64,000 nucleotides of DNA from Ziziphus jujuba (GCF_031755915.1 NC_083379.1:3979501-4043500); one strand, 5' to 3'. Positions 1 through 11,873 are shown, numbered from the stretch's first letter. The notes: generated by a model from the sequence alone, not told the origin. Made by a program: numbers and translations.

Positions 1-774
1 GGTTGTTCTCCCTCTGTTGTTACATATACTAACTTGATACATGGTTTGTGCCAGTCTAACAATCTGGATGAAGCTATGGCATTATTCGAAGAGATGAAAA
101 GCAAAGGTGTAAGCCCAAATGTGTTTAGTTATAGTTCTCTTATGGATGGTTTTTGCAAGGGTGGGCGTTCTTCACAAGCAATGGAACTATTGCGCATGAT
201 GGTTAGTGAATGCCATTTGCCCAACATGGTCACTTTTAGTACTCTAATTTATGGACTTTGTAAAGAAGGAAAACTTCAGGAGGCTTTGGAAATTCTTGAC
301 AGGATGAAGCTTCAGGGATTGAAACCAGATGCAGGCTTGTATGGAAAAATCATAACTGGATTCTGTGATATTTTTAAGTTCCAGGAAGCTGCAAACCTTA
401 TTGATGAGATGGTACTTGGGGGGATCTCACCAAATCGAGTTACTTGGAGCCTTCATACTAGGATTCATAGTAGAGTGGCACAAGGTCTTTGTACCATTGG
501 CAATGTAAATCGAGCTTTTCAGTTGTATCTTAGCATGCGGACCAGGGGTATCACGATTGATGCCTTCACGTTTGACTCTTTAGTCAAATGTTTTTGTAAG
601 AAGGGAGACCTGCATAAAGCTGCTCGAATTGTTGATGAGATGTTGCATGATGGATGTGTTCCAGATGAGGAAACATGGAGTTCTGTTGTAAGTGGGTTTT
701 GGGATCGAAGGAAGGTGAGGGAGGCTGCTGAGTTGTTGCAGGCTGGGCTGATGAATGATTTTGTTGAAGCCTAA
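1..774 (+). CDS. P-class pentatricopeptide repeat protein, 3' part (5' end outside window)
   Basis: The reading frame is open from base 1 to the TAA at 772-774, giving 257 residues. About seven degenerate 35-residue PPR units can be read, each with the helix pattern TYTNLIHGLC..EAM.LF.EM...G..PN. They begin near residues 6, 41, 76, 111, 146, 188 and 223. The fifth unit is about 42 residues, with extra sequence (LHTRIHSRV) between the VTW start and QGLC. There is no E, E+ or DYW tail, so this is the P class; such proteins usually bind organelle RNA for stability, translation or splicing. Targeting cannot be judged because the N terminus is missing. The extended fifth repeat and the neighbouring DMP gene suggest an At5g46100-type protein (from memory). 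It converges on the DMP gene. Confidence 0.9.
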   Translation, partial: GCSPSVVTYTNLIHGLCQSNNLDEAMALFEEMKSKGVSPNVFSYSSLMDGFCKGGRSSQAMELLRMMVSECHLPNMVTFSTLIYGLCKEGKLQEALEILDRMKLQGLKPDAGLYGKIITGFCDIFKFQEAANLIDEMVLGGISPNRVTWSLHTRIHSRVAQGLCTIGNVNRAFQLYLSMRTRGITIDAFTFDSLVKCFCKKGDLHKAARIVDEMLHDGCVPDEETWSSVVSGFWDRRKVREAAELLQAGLMNDFVEA

Positions 775-1613
775 AACACTTACTAAAGCTTGATTTTTGA
801 AGGAGTAAGTGCTATGTTATGGGCTTTATTCTTTTTCATTCTATTGGTTGTTTGTTGGAAGCATGTATTAGTGGCTAACTATATGGGGATTTGCTTCATT
901 TTTTATCTGCAAACACAGGCTTCACAATGGCTATCTGTTCATAGCTCTTCTGCGTATACATCTCCCTCTCCTCTCTCTCAAACATGCAGCAGAACACATT
1001 TTGTGGTCTGGGGATTTAATCATTATTTACATAACTTCAATGGTAGTGACCATTCAAACTGTTTACCTTCTGGTGTCATTTTGGTTGAACAAAGTCCTGA
1101 ACTTGCCTATTGTCTAGTTTTAGTTAAGCAGAATATCGATTGCTGTCAAACTGAACCAAATGACTGTAGTTCTGCGTATGAAGCTTGTTAAAATTTTAGC
1201 CAAATCAAGTCAACAGCTCTACTTGTGTCCTTCGTATTAATTGTTTGTGAAAATTTTGCGTCACCAGCTTCCATTTTTTAGTTCCAAATAATTGTGTTTG
1301 AATTATTTCCTACTAATTAATTTCTAATTTCATTCTATTGTTTTAACTGCTTGTGTAACATTCTTCCTGAGCAATAATCACAATGTATGACAAATATTGT
1401 ACATCTACATTTTAAAAAGCTTTCCTTTTTTTTTTTTCTTTTTGTTCTTTTTTTCTCTTCTTGCAGAGATGTTTGCAATTGCCACGATTCATCTTGTGAT
1501 GGCACTTTTGATGAGAATGGAATGAAGGAATGTTTTGATACACATGAATAGACAGACTTCTCCTCTCAGAAACAAGGAGTCACAAATACATCAACCACAC
1601 GAAAAAAGAAGCA
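775..1613 (+). other. PPR 3' UTR and convergent intergenic interval, with a candidate 3' UTR intron
   Basis: No convincing coding sequence. A good donor (agga|gtaagt, GT at 805-806) lies 31 bases after the PPR stop. Candidate acceptors are at 917-918 (aacacag) and 1465-1466, the latter after a strong T-rich tract. The PPR transcript may therefore carry a 3' UTR intron of 114 or 662 bases. The frame at 790-1191 has no homology I recognise and lies inside this putative intron. Confidence 0.4.
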
Positions 1614-2252
1614 TTAATTTACAGAGAGTGGGAAGCCTATTCCATGGCGCTTTGTAGGAAAAACCATGAACAACATGCTGCAAAAGACACCAATACCAAC
1701 TGGCAATGATGTGAGCACTTCCTGAGTCTCCTCTGATGGTGTTGGATAGAAGCATCTCACCACATTTTGATCAAATAATGCAACGGCTGCAAACACAAGT
1801 ATTGACATGAAGGCATGCATGAAATCTATAAATTGCAAACGGTATTTTGCAGCTTCATCAGTTGGAAGGATAGCTGAACCATCGATAACCCACAGGCCTC
1901 TAAATGTGGCAAACCCATAACAAACATTTCCATTCTTGTCCCTAAAGCTATCAGTAAAACTCAGGAGAAGACACGACATCCCGCAGAGAGCTACAAGCCC
2001 TGCAGTCATGGACCGGCTGACAGGGTCACAATTACCTTGGTTTGTGAATATAGGTGATAGAAGTTGAAAAGCAAGAACTGTTCCTGTAGGTAAAAGGTTG
2101 GCTAAATGGGCTGTGCTTTGAAATGTCTGGCTTATGGCTTTCTGCACGAGGGTTTTCCCATCTGCAATTGGTGTGGGTATATCTTTCAGGAGGGGGAGCT
2201 TTTGTTCATCGTTGTGATTTGGGTATTCCTCAGCATCCACCTTGATTTCCAT
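1614..2252 (-). CDS. DUF679 domain membrane protein (DMP family)
   Basis: A single-exon 212-residue protein. The first ATG in frame is at 2252-2250 (MEIKVD); the three upstream codons begin with TTG and are not used. The N-terminal 40 residues are acidic and polar with an LPLL segment. Four hydrophobic spans follow at roughly residues 48-69, 82-102, 141-161 and 179-199. Hallmark DMP strings are present: TAHLANLLPTGTVLAFQLLS, a CDP motif, SFTDSFRD, CYGFAT, a conserved WVIDGS segment, LFDQNVV and the C-terminal RHGIGFP. DMPs are small plant endomembrane/tonoplast proteins linked to senescence and membrane remodelling, and two members act in gamete fusion. This copy resembles the DMP2/DMP6 side rather than the DMP8/9 gamete type; the PPR neighbour favours DMP6. 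A TATA box lies upstream. Confidence 0.92.
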   Translation of the reverse strand: MEIKVDAEEYPNHNDEQKLPLLKDIPTPIADGKTLVQKAISQTFQSTAHLANLLPTGTVLAFQLLSPIFTNQGNCDPVSRSMTAGLVALCGMSCLLLSFTDSFRDKNGNVCYGFATFRGLWVIDGSAILPTDEAAKYRLQFIDFMHAFMSILVFAAVALFDQNVVRCFYPTPSEETQEVLTSLPVGIGVFCSMLFMVFPTKRHGIGFPLSVN

Positions 2253-2342
2253 GACCCACAAAACCTTTCTAAATTCTCTTTTCTTTCTGTTATTTTGATA
2301 GGCTTTCTTGGTTTATGTTCAGCATATTTAGCCTGAGGGATT

Positions 2343-2351
2343 CTATTTATA
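2343..2351 (-). promoter_or_regulatory. TATA box of the DMP gene
   Basis: On the minus strand this reads TATAAATAG, about 90 bases upstream of the DMP ATG at 2252, a usual distance for a plant TATA box with a short 5' UTR. Confidence 0.55.
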
Positions 2352-3274
2352 AGTAGCGCGAAGAAATACAACTTGAGTAGAGGTAAAGGGAGGGAAGGGT
2401 ATGTAGTTTTGCCTTACAAGTATCAGAAACCGTATTGTGGATAAGCCAGCCTTTAGCAGAATTCCGGGAGTACACTTTCTAAGCTTTCGTGCCATGTGTC
2501 TGAAATTAGTTGGAAAAAGAAGCAGTTTTAGGGGTTGTGTGTTTTACTCAAGTTTTGCATGACCGTTATGAAACCACAAGCTTCTTTAAAATTCTGTCAG
2601 TGGGAAAAGATTACGAGTGGGATTCCAATAATGAAATAGTAACAAGCAAGTTTGGCTCTAGATTGTTCCTCTTTTTTTTTTTTTTTTTTTTTTTTGGGTT
2701 GCTTGTGTAGAATAAAATAGCTTTGCTGAAACGCAACGAGTAAAGGAGACGGGGGATTTCCGGAGAAATTGTTTTCTGATTTAATTTTTGTCTGCATATC
2801 CAACTTTAGAGGGTGAAGAAACAAAGCCTCTTGGGTTGGGCTTGCCTTCCAAATTTTCCTGGTCATTGTATTGGTCGTCAGCACATGAAAGTATCTTTAG
2901 GATGCCATATTAGGCTTTTGCTCTATCGTACGCCTTGCACGTTATGACTTCATGAATACCAGAGGATTCAGATATCTCTCTGCCAGTTTGGAAATAGAAA
3001 CCATAGCCATTCCCTAATGATATATATATATCTATTGTTCGTGTAACGTGCGCCAAAGTAAATCTTAGATGACCAATTTTGTCGACCCTTAACAAAAAGA
3101 ACCCCTAATAAATCGATTTATTTGGCATTATATTACAGTTGGTATCATTACTTAAAAGAGAAAAATTCGGCAATCACATTGAAACATGACTTAAGATACA
3201 AAAAATACAAGATCATTTTTGTTATTATTTTTAATTTTCAAACAATTGAATATTTCTCCTTTGTTGCTTATGCG

Positions 3275-3281
<7 letters not shown>

Positions 3282-3359
<78 letters not shown>
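3282..3359. repeat. (AT)n microsatellite
   Basis: About 39 uninterrupted AT dinucleotides. An apparent open frame of Tyr-Ile repeats across it is an artefact of the repeat. Confidence 0.98.
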
Positions 3360-3364
<5 letters not shown>

Positions 3365-4246
3365 GATACTGCATCTTCGATATTGTTGCAGACATTCTAC
3401 TACACTCTTCCCTTCTTTCTCTCTCTTCTTCTTCCATTTTTTTTTTTTTTCTATCTGTATAAATATTCTATAATTTTATCTCTGTACAATTTGACGGCAG
3501 ATCAAGCGCTTCTGTTTGAATGTTTGGACCATCAAAAAAGAAAGCATGTTTTGTTTCTACTTCCCTTATATCTAAAACTCTGTGAGAACCGAGAGCTCCT
3601 CCTTATAACATTCCTAATCAATTTTGTTTATCAAAGATTATGTCTCCTAGCTGACATGTAATTACATTTTCGGCAGACAACAATATCAAGGGTGTAAAGG
3701 CCATCGTTAGGAGATAATGCTCGAAATTTAAAACAATTTTCATTTTTGAACCATTTAGTATTTTGATTAAACCACCATGAGTGTATTCTTCTTTTTTCAC
3801 AGAAACTGTAGTGCATCGTTGAAGGGTCAGTTACTATTTTGCAATTCCATTCGACCCTAATACACACTCCTCCTGCGTAAAAACTTTTAAAAGGCCACAA
3901 AACAAATTTACATGAATGGAGTGTGCATAAAGTTTATTTAGTGAGAAAAGAAAGGCCCAAAACTCAAAAAAAAACAGCACCAATGAAGTCCAAAAGCAAG
4001 GAAGTTAATAATTTATAGGGTCCAACATAGGTTTCACACAGATTCTCAGTCGGTTTACACATTTAGACAAGAGGTTGCAAACAACGTTGGTCGTGCCAGC
4101 TTCAAAAGTCCAGGGAAAAGTTGTATTCTTTGTTTTAACTTTGTGCTAGCTTATTTTATTAATTGAAATACATATAGCTTCTATGTCAGCCATTACAAAA
4201 TACAATTATGTAGCTCATCCTTTTTAGAGCAGGGGAGCAGAATGGT

Positions 4247-4309
4247 AGCAAAGTTATACAGTTTTTTTTTTTTTTTTTTTTGGGGAAAATAAGCAAAGTT
4301 ATGCAGTTT
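4247..4309 (-). mobile_element. Minimal poly(T) insertion with 18-bp direct-repeat flanks
   Basis: AGCAAAGTTATACAGTTT (4247-4264) and AGCAAAGTTATGCAGTTT (4292-4309) differ at one base and flank only a T run followed by GGGGAAAATA. On the minus strand the insert reads as a few bases ending CCCC followed by poly(A), bounded by what looks like a target-site duplication. This fits an extreme 5'-truncated poly(A) retroposon. Confidence 0.7.
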
Positions 4310-4935
4310 GCAACAACACATTCCAAGCAAAATGATTAGGAGAATGAAGAATTGAGTTTAAACATGCACATAAAGAGTTCAAATTGTGCATGGACAAATT
4401 TAATTCTCCCGAACAACTTTCCGCAACATTTGACAATTTTTATTCTTCAGAAAAAGGCACTCCATCTTTCTTATTACCGACCTCACACGGCGATTAGTGA
4501 TTTGGTCTTGAAACGACCCTTTGCTGTTCTCTCTAATTTTTTTTAATTTTTTTATTTGGTGGGTTTTTAATTTAGCCATACAGAAACATGGGATATCATC
4601 GATTTGACATGTTCTGGGTGGTTCAGAAAAGATTAGGGGGGAAAAAAATAATTTATCAAAAAAAAAAAAATAAATAGAAAGGTTCTCGGTCCTCGCCGAA
4701 AAGGACTTTATGCATGGTGAAGTGACTCATGATAAATAATATAGGGAAATCCTATAGTTTGGTCAACAAAATCTATGAAACCATTCATTTGACAAAGAAA
4801 GTGATTAATCTTTTGGTAAACTTGGTCAGTAACTTGTTGATTTAGTCATTTTTTGGTACATCAACATTTTAGTAAATTAAATTATTTACTTTTTAAAACT
4901 AGTTGTTAGTCACAAATGAACTGGTTATAGTGTTC

Positions 4936-4937
4936 TT

Positions 4938-4968
<31 letters not shown>

Positions 4969-4971
4969 GGG
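4936..4971. repeat. T12-G24 homopolymer hybrid
   Basis: Twelve T followed directly by 24 G. Imperfect repeats of GTTATAGT flank it (4924-4931 and 4979-4986), so it may be another poly(A) insertion whose CC end has expanded. The exact length is likely to be uncertain in any assembly. Confidence 0.75.
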
Positions 4972-5290
4972 AAGAATAGTTATAGTTTGAGTTGGTTCAA
5001 CCAAACAAGACATAAATAAGGGGAAAAAAAAAATAAAACTATATATTTTAGGATATAAGTAATTCTGCGTATAAGAATCTCAATTATTCTATCTCTATTA
5101 ATAAAAGGGGTATTGGGGTTGGCAACCAATTGCAAAGAATGATTACAAGTTAAAAAATGATTCTATAATTGCTAATTAGATAAAGGTTAGGATGCAATTG
5201 GGAGGAAATTCCAAATGAATGATTCCCCTATTTTTTTTTTTTTTAAATGTTGACCTAATTAGATAAAAGTTAGGGCGCCAAACTCCCATT

Positions 5291-5337
5291 TATCTTGCTT
5301 GTATCTCTTTTTTGGTTAAATATCTTGCTTGTATCTC
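5291..5337 (-). mobile_element. Minimal insertion with perfect 17-bp direct repeats
   Basis: TATCTTGCTTGTATCTC occurs at 5291-5307 and again, perfectly, at 5321-5337, separated only by TTTTTTGGTTAAA. On the minus strand the 13-base insert reads TTTAACC plus six A. It is the shortest member of the series of CC(A)n inserts in this window. Confidence 0.7.
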
Positions 5338-5690
5338 ATTAATTAAGAACAATCTAAAAGAATAGTTTTTAATTTGTTTTATTTTGCCAAGAAGAATCTT
5401 TTAAACTGCTAGATTGAAGATCTGGTCCAGATGGTTAGGTAACTGTCTAGCTACGGTAGCCACAGGAGAGTGAATGACATATTTTTTTGTCAGGGAATTC
5501 TGGGTTTTCCCATCTAATTATTCGTAATCATCCAAAAGAAAATAACAAATAAAAAGCTAATCTAAGTGGGCCAAATAAGCAATCATCATTTTGTTGAGCT
5601 TAATATGTAATTGCTTACTTTCCAATTCTCTTCCTCTTCAGTGGAGAAATTAGTGCTTCGAATAGTTTCACTTCATTTCCTATTTTCTTT

Positions 5691-5693
<3 letters not shown>

Positions 5694-5722
<29 letters not shown>
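5694..5722. repeat. (AT)n microsatellite
   Basis: About 14 AT dinucleotides, intergenic. Confidence 0.95.
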
Positions 5723-5725
<3 letters not shown>

Positions 5726-6899
5726 ATGGTTTATAATGATTAGATTTTAATTTAATGTGTCATGACATTTTATTGTCAATTTCAATTTTTCATATTTGGT
5801 TTTTGACCTTTTCTTTTTTTTAATTGTAATGTCCTTGTTAAACTGTTTCAATTAATGGTTTTTATGTCCCATATTTGTTAATGTACCACAATTCAAGTAA
5901 CCATAATGGTTTCTAACCTTAGTTATTACTCCTAAGTAAAATGATTTCAAGATTGTGAAAATAATGACACCATCAAAACCGGACCCAATTATTAACTTTT
6001 TCCTCCTTAATAGATCTAAGATTGGATGAAAAATTCCACAACCTATTTTTGCAGAAAAGCTTCTGAAATAGAAGTTATAGTTGACCCTCATTAGATATAG
6101 GTCCTACAATAGACAAAGAGAAAGTTGTGATGATGAAATGTCTCCAATGCAATGAAGACACAGCTCATAGATTAGCCTATTTGCACAAACAAGCATGTTG
6201 ATAGTGTGCGAACTTTCAAAATCATGTGGGGAGGTTTTTGTTTTTTATCTCCCTCTCCCTACTACTACTTGATGGGTTTTGAATCTTTTGTTCCTTTGGT
6301 TCTCTATTCAGTTTTTATCCCAAATTAATTGTTTTTTAAGACCTTTTCCTCAATTTAAGGCCTGGTTGGGAATGACAAAATTCTTCATCATCATATACCC
6401 ATGACATTTGCTTTTATGAATGGGTTGCATACGGCAATATTACACCCTTATTTATCATCATTATTGATTTTATATTTTAATTAAAATACAAACATTTATA
6501 ATTTGTCATTTTTTGTAATCTGAGTCACACGTTACTAGACCTGGATGTAGCATATGTGGCATGTAATATATGTAACAGGGGAACATCAAAATTATCTGCT
6601 TACTTGAACTATACATTTTTTCCCCCCTTTTTGCGAAGTCCTTAGTAACAATTTTTTTAAAAAATATATATATAATTATATATACATTCATTCAGTTGAT
6701 ATAACATATCTATGAATAATTTTTAGGACTTCAATGAACGAATTTCTTACTTTAATTTTTGCAGGGTAGGTGCGGCCATTTGTTGTTTCATAATATGCAT
6801 GAAAAATGAAATTTACCAATTCTTCTTAAAGCGAAGACAAATAGATAATTGAATAAATAAAAATTCTTCTTAGCAATAACGAAAAAGTTAGAGCTATGC

Positions 6900-6977
6900 T
6901 TGGCTGTGTATTAAAAAACTAAGGGTTAACTATACTGTTTGGTTATGTATTAAAAAATTAAGGGTTAGCTATATTTC
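6900..6977. repeat. Imperfect 39-bp tandem duplication
   Basis: Copies at 6900-6938 and 6939-6977 both read TTGGYTRTGTATTAAAAAA followed by YTAAGGGTTARCTATA. The second copy runs into the left end of the foldback element at 6962, so the element end itself seems to have been duplicated. Confidence 0.75.
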
Positions 6978-7379
6978 TAAACCTTCTAATTTGTCTTCAA
7001 TTTTCATTTTAATTAAAATTTAAGACTCAAATTTTATTTTTTTGTTATTTTCAACTGAGATATTTAATTTTAGTTTTATTTCAATTTGAACATTGTATAT
7101 ATTAGCTTTTCAATAATGTTAAAGTTATTAAAATATTAACCAAAATTATTTACCAAATTATGTAAATAATAATGTGATAATATTTATTTGTTTTATTTTT
7201 TTTCATTCATTTATTCATTTAAAAGTTTCGTTATCTATTTATAGGTTATACCAACGAAAATTGAAAATGAAGCCTAAATTGAAATAAAAATGAAAATAAA
7301 TATACTCAATTGAACATGTGAATCAAAACAATCAATTGAAATTGAAAATAAACTAAATAATCTAAAAGCATAGTTAACC
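6962..7379. mobile_element. Foldback MITE-like element (~418 bp) with 10-bp target duplication
   Basis: The left end GGGTTAGCTATATTTCTAA and the reverse complement of the right end GGTTAACTATGCTTTTAGA match approximately, and the complementarity continues inward with gaps (around 7050-7090 versus 7265-7310). AAAAAATTAA is found on both sides (6952-6961 and 7380-7389). There is no coding capacity. A 9-10 bp duplication points to the Mutator superfamily, but the AT-rich target makes chance agreement possible. Confidence 0.5.
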
Positions 7380-7494
7380 AAAAAATTAAAATTACTAAGT
7401 GAGTGAGTGAGTGATCAATAATACTAGATTTAGCAAAATATTTATCAAAAAATATGGCAATATATATATTTTTTTTAATTTACTGATCCATTTT

Positions 7495-7600
7495 TTTTCA
7501 ATATTACAAATAACATATACCCTTTATCCTTTTATGATTCAAACCATACTTTTATTAAGATAGATAGGAATGCTTAACCACTAAAATTATCCATTTTAGC
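7495..7600 (-). mobile_element. Possible diverged SINE-like copy
   Basis: The segment with a T run near 7488-7498, TGATTCAAAC near 7533 and GGAATGCTTAACCACTAAAA near 7567-7587 follows the same order as the better SINE copy at 27459-27567. On the minus strand these would be an A-box-like start (GTGGTTAAGCATTCC), a B-box-like GTTTGAATCA and a poly(A) tail. Flanking duplication is weak (GATCCATTTT versus TATCCATTTT). Confidence 0.4.
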
Positions 7601-8190
7601 ATTCACTTATCCATTTCAAGATTCACTTTTTATTATATAAATATATTAACCATAATATTTTAATATATATTAATTGTTTAATAAATTTGATATATATTTT
7701 GATACCTATAGTACATAATACAAGCAGATAAATATCAACTTCTAGATTAGGATAATGATATTACAATTCAAGTCAAACTAGGAGAAGATTAGGATTTAGA
7801 AGCAGAAAAAGAATTAATTCCAATATAATATATATATATATATTTATATATTCCTAAAACTAATTAAAAATTAAGCAGATTGATTAAACTTTTTGCAATA
7901 CACATGAAATCCGCCATGTAGCACACATTGATTTGAAATTGAATACAAAAAGATTTTTTAAGAATCCTGTGACAGTAATATTCTTTTAATCTTGAAGGAT
8001 AAAAGCAACAAGAACATTGTACTTACTTTAATGGTTGGAGAAAAACTTTGCATCGGCTAAAAACTTTTAAGCAACAAGATTGATCAACCACGAGAGATTC
8101 CAAAAAGGTCACGGGTTCTGAGAAGACTAACATAAAGATGCGTAGAATATATCTTTTTCCTAGCTTAGCTTAGGTTAGGCTCTATATATG

Positions 8191-8254
8191 AATTCCAATA
8201 GCTTCCATTTTTTTTTTTATTTTTTTTTTTGGGGGTAAATTCCAATGGCTTCCA
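8191..8254 (-). mobile_element. Minimal poly(T) insertion with 17-bp direct-repeat flanks
   Basis: AATTCCAATAGCTTCCA (8191-8207) and AATTCCAATGGCTTCCA (8238-8254) differ at one base. Between them are only T runs broken by one A, then GGGGGTA. On the minus strand the insert reads TACCCCC followed by poly(A). Confidence 0.72.
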
Positions 8255-9087
8255 CTTATCAAGGAATTAGTTTACATGAAATATTTTAACTATATATATG
8301 TAGATATATTTGTTTGGAATTTTTACAGTCTAATTTGAATGTATGATAAAATTAATAATAACAAATCATAAATTGTGCAACATAGTTAGTAAAGTGATAA
8401 TATTTAAAATATTACTCATTTTATTGTCTCATATTATATATTTATGAAATCATGTTATACAATTTATAGTGCAATATAACTGATCTTATGAAGCATTCCG
8501 ATTGGAACGTGAAAGCTCGTCTTTCTTTGAACAAATTCCACCAGCAAAACTTGCATATTTTTCAAGCTTAAAAAACTCATCCATTTTTTTGTTTTTAATT
8601 TTTTGACTTGCCCGCTTTTCCCCTGCTGTTAGGGTTAGAAATTGGAATATTTTCAGGGTAAGTGCCAAAAACTCCTGGGCTTTAGGCTCTCTTGCTGTCG
8701 ATTGTCTACTGTGCAATATTGTTTCCATGCCATTGTCATTTGTCACACTGACACTGGGTGTGTTCCATGACTAATATCATCACCATGTGGAACTTATTGA
8801 TGCATGGGTGTTCAGAGATATTGAAACCACAAGCAACAATGCAAACCCTAAGTCTAACCATCTCTTTTCCATCAATCACTAGCTACTACTTCCAACTCCA
8901 TCTCCATCTTGGGTTTTTGGCTTCTTTAGACTTCTTTTCTGCTTTTTTAATTTACCATATAATAAAGGCTAGTTGAGTACCGCCCAACATTTGACTGTCC
9001 CTCCATCGATATAGACCCCTTTTAGACCAATTTTTCAAAAAATATAATAATAATGAAAGTGATAGAAAAGATCATAAAAATTAAAAA

Positions 9088-9091
<4 letters not shown>

Positions 9092-9123
<32 letters not shown>
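9092..9123. repeat. (CT)n microsatellite
   Basis: Sixteen CT dinucleotides, intergenic. Confidence 0.95.
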
Positions 9124-9124
<1 letters not shown>

Positions 9125-11030
9125 AAATAAATTAATAATACATGTTAGTGTAACAAGAAATAACATTTGGAAGCTGAGGTGTGTCTCTCGGCAGAGGAGT
9201 GTGTACAGGTATGCATTGCCCATGAGTACATGCCTCATCCATGTGGGAATAACTCAATTTGATCTTGGCATCCTTTTCTCTTCGTCACCATTTTGAATGC
9301 TAATTTGGATCCATTTTACTTTTTTTTATCGAGCTACCTCCAGTACTGATAGCCACCTGCTTCAACATTAGCACACATAACATATGATATAAGCTCCATA
9401 CGACATCTCATTACCATATGTTAATTTACTGTTCTGGTCACAGTAAATTGAATGCAAATTCTTTTTATTGAAGGTGACCAATGGGGTCCTTGATAATTAC
9501 CTATGTTGCTTGAGTACTCTTCCTCTACATATCCTTGTCATAACCAAATTTGATATTGAGTAATTAATTAAGTTAATTATTTTTTTTAGAAAAATTAAAT
9601 AGCCAATCATATTTATTTTATTATTTTTCTTTTGACATAATTAAACGTGTCTTTTATTATGATGATTGTAGCAATATGTATCCCAAATTATGACCATCTC
9701 ATGGAGATTTGATCTATTAATGATTGTTAGAAATGAAAAACTAATTTTGCTCTTTGCAAACAAAGAGATTAGAAAAAAAAATTGATGTGTTAGTCATGAC
9801 TAGCACCAATTCAATCTACTCCTAGCTAACCACGCAATAAAAAAAAATTAAAAATAAAAACGTTTATGTATGATGGTCCATTTTTAATTCAAAACTTTTC
9901 TCCTTCAATCTGAAAGTAGGATATAAAAAATTCAGTTTACAGATCGAAATATACAACTTTTGAATAAACTGTCACAAAAATTATACAATAATAAACATGG
10001 CTCAACTAAACACACTATCAAATTTCTCTCATTCCTAATCCATATGCTCCAAATAATATAAACAAATAAACTCCATACATATATATCCTTTTATCAAATC
10101 AAAATTTTAAAGAATTAAAAGGAATAGTATCTTTTGGGATCTCTTTGCCCATGAATAATCATTCAGAAGACTAGGGAAATGAGGAAAGCCTTGTTTCAAA
10201 AGAAGAGAAAGCTACAATTCCAGATGGGAAATTATATATATATACATATATATATATATATAATTTTTTTCCAAACAGTCATGCAAAGTATACATCTTTT
10301 GTGGGAAAGGGAATTTTGAGAAAGTGGGAGATGGTTGGGCATGGGAAAGGAAGAGAAAGCTAAAAGAGTTTGAAGCAAAAGATGACAATTATGATTAGGG
10401 TTAGGAACAGACTCAAATGGGTTGGATCCACCATAGCCATCACTACTCTTTTGTAATCTTTTATCAACCATATTATTGTAATAAATCAGGGCCATAGATA
10501 TATATATTATATGTATTCTTGTCTCAAAGTTTGTAAAAGCTTGATTGTGTCCCTACAAATCTTGGCTAATGGGTTCCACAAATAATACTTCCCCAATCTT
10601 TCAAGGGTTGTGGGCTGTTTCCAAAGTAGAAAAAAAAGAAAAAAAGTTTATATATGGCTACTGATCATCAAGCTTTATCGTACCTCTTCCAGTTTTCTTT
10701 TTGTTTTTGCAGTATTTTTCAAATTTATATTCTTTTTTAGCCTTTTTTTTTTTTTTGGTAAATCAATTTTAAAATTGTTAATAATAAAGATATATCATCA
10801 GTGAACTAGGAAGGTGCTAAGTTGGGTCTTTTTAGTTGGACCACTATATAGTATATACCGACATATCTTTTGCAGCAAATTTAATATAAAAAGGACGTTG
10901 AATTAATCATCATCAGTCACTTGGACGGCTAATTAAATTTTGCTTTTTTGGTTGGACCAGTGGTTTGGTTGCTAAAAATCTACATGGACTTGGGAAAAAT
11001 CAGATTAAAATTTGAAAAATATGAAAATTT

Positions 11031-11079
<49 letters not shown>
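11031..11079. repeat. Compound (AC)n-(AT)n microsatellite
   Basis: About 11 AC units run directly into about 13 AT units. Confidence 0.95.
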
Positions 11080-11083
<4 letters not shown>

Positions 11084-11820
11084 GGTATTTACGTTACTTT
11101 CCCTTTTCTTTGTTGTTGAAAAGTGGATTACTTTCCTTAAATTAATTAAATGTTGTATTGTGAAAGACCCAATTATTGCTTGCTTATTGGCATTGTTTTT
11201 GGAAACTTTTCTTGCTACCTATTATCATTTTGACCACTTTCACTTATACGACCATGCATACGATGTCATGCGCATAACACTAAAATTACTTTTACATTTT
11301 GAAAATTTCGATGATATTATAAATTATTGTATTTTATGGAAAACATAATAAATATTTTCATTCAAGTCTGCCACCAACAAATTAGAAGAGGACGAAAGAT
11401 TTGGTTTTTCTGTTCTTATTCATTTGCTATTGCGGATTAATTTCATAGGTGAATAATGAATTGATCTCAGCAACTATCAAGGATTGGCATTAATCTTTTA
11501 TCTTCTTTACTAGCCAATGTTATTGGTTCTGACTCTAGAATCTGAATGAACCTGGTCTACATAAAGTCAACGAGTAAACACTATACATGTAAGTCAAAAT
11601 TTATTTATCCGGCAAGATCTAAACAAGAATACCAACCTCCTCCTTTTACAATCAATTTAAGAAACAGAGATTTCTTTGAGCATTAAAGTACATAAGCTCA
11701 AACTTGTATATAGTACTATTTAAGAAAGCTTTTGAAACAATCTTACTAGTCAGACAGTAGATGGTAAAATGTTTCAAAAAGTTGCAAGCAAAAAGTGAAA
11801 AACACTATTCTACACATAGC

Positions 11821-11842
11821 AATTGGCTAGCTAATATATTTA

Positions 11843-11873
<31 letters not shown>

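Noticed and set aside
790..1191. 133-residue frame after the PPR stop
   Set aside because: Lies in a likely 3' UTR intron, opens on a non-ATG codon, hydrophobic by T-richness, with no recognisable family.
2106..2371. Plus-strand and other minus-strand frames over the DMP gene
   Set aside because: Shadows of the DMP coding sequence and its leader.
3122..3661. 179-residue frame with a long Tyr-Ile run
   Set aside because: Produced by the (AT)n microsatellite; no homology on either side.
8486..8746. 86-residue minus-strand frame
   Set aside because: Some charged composition, but no known motif, no promoter or splice context, and non-coding-like codon use.
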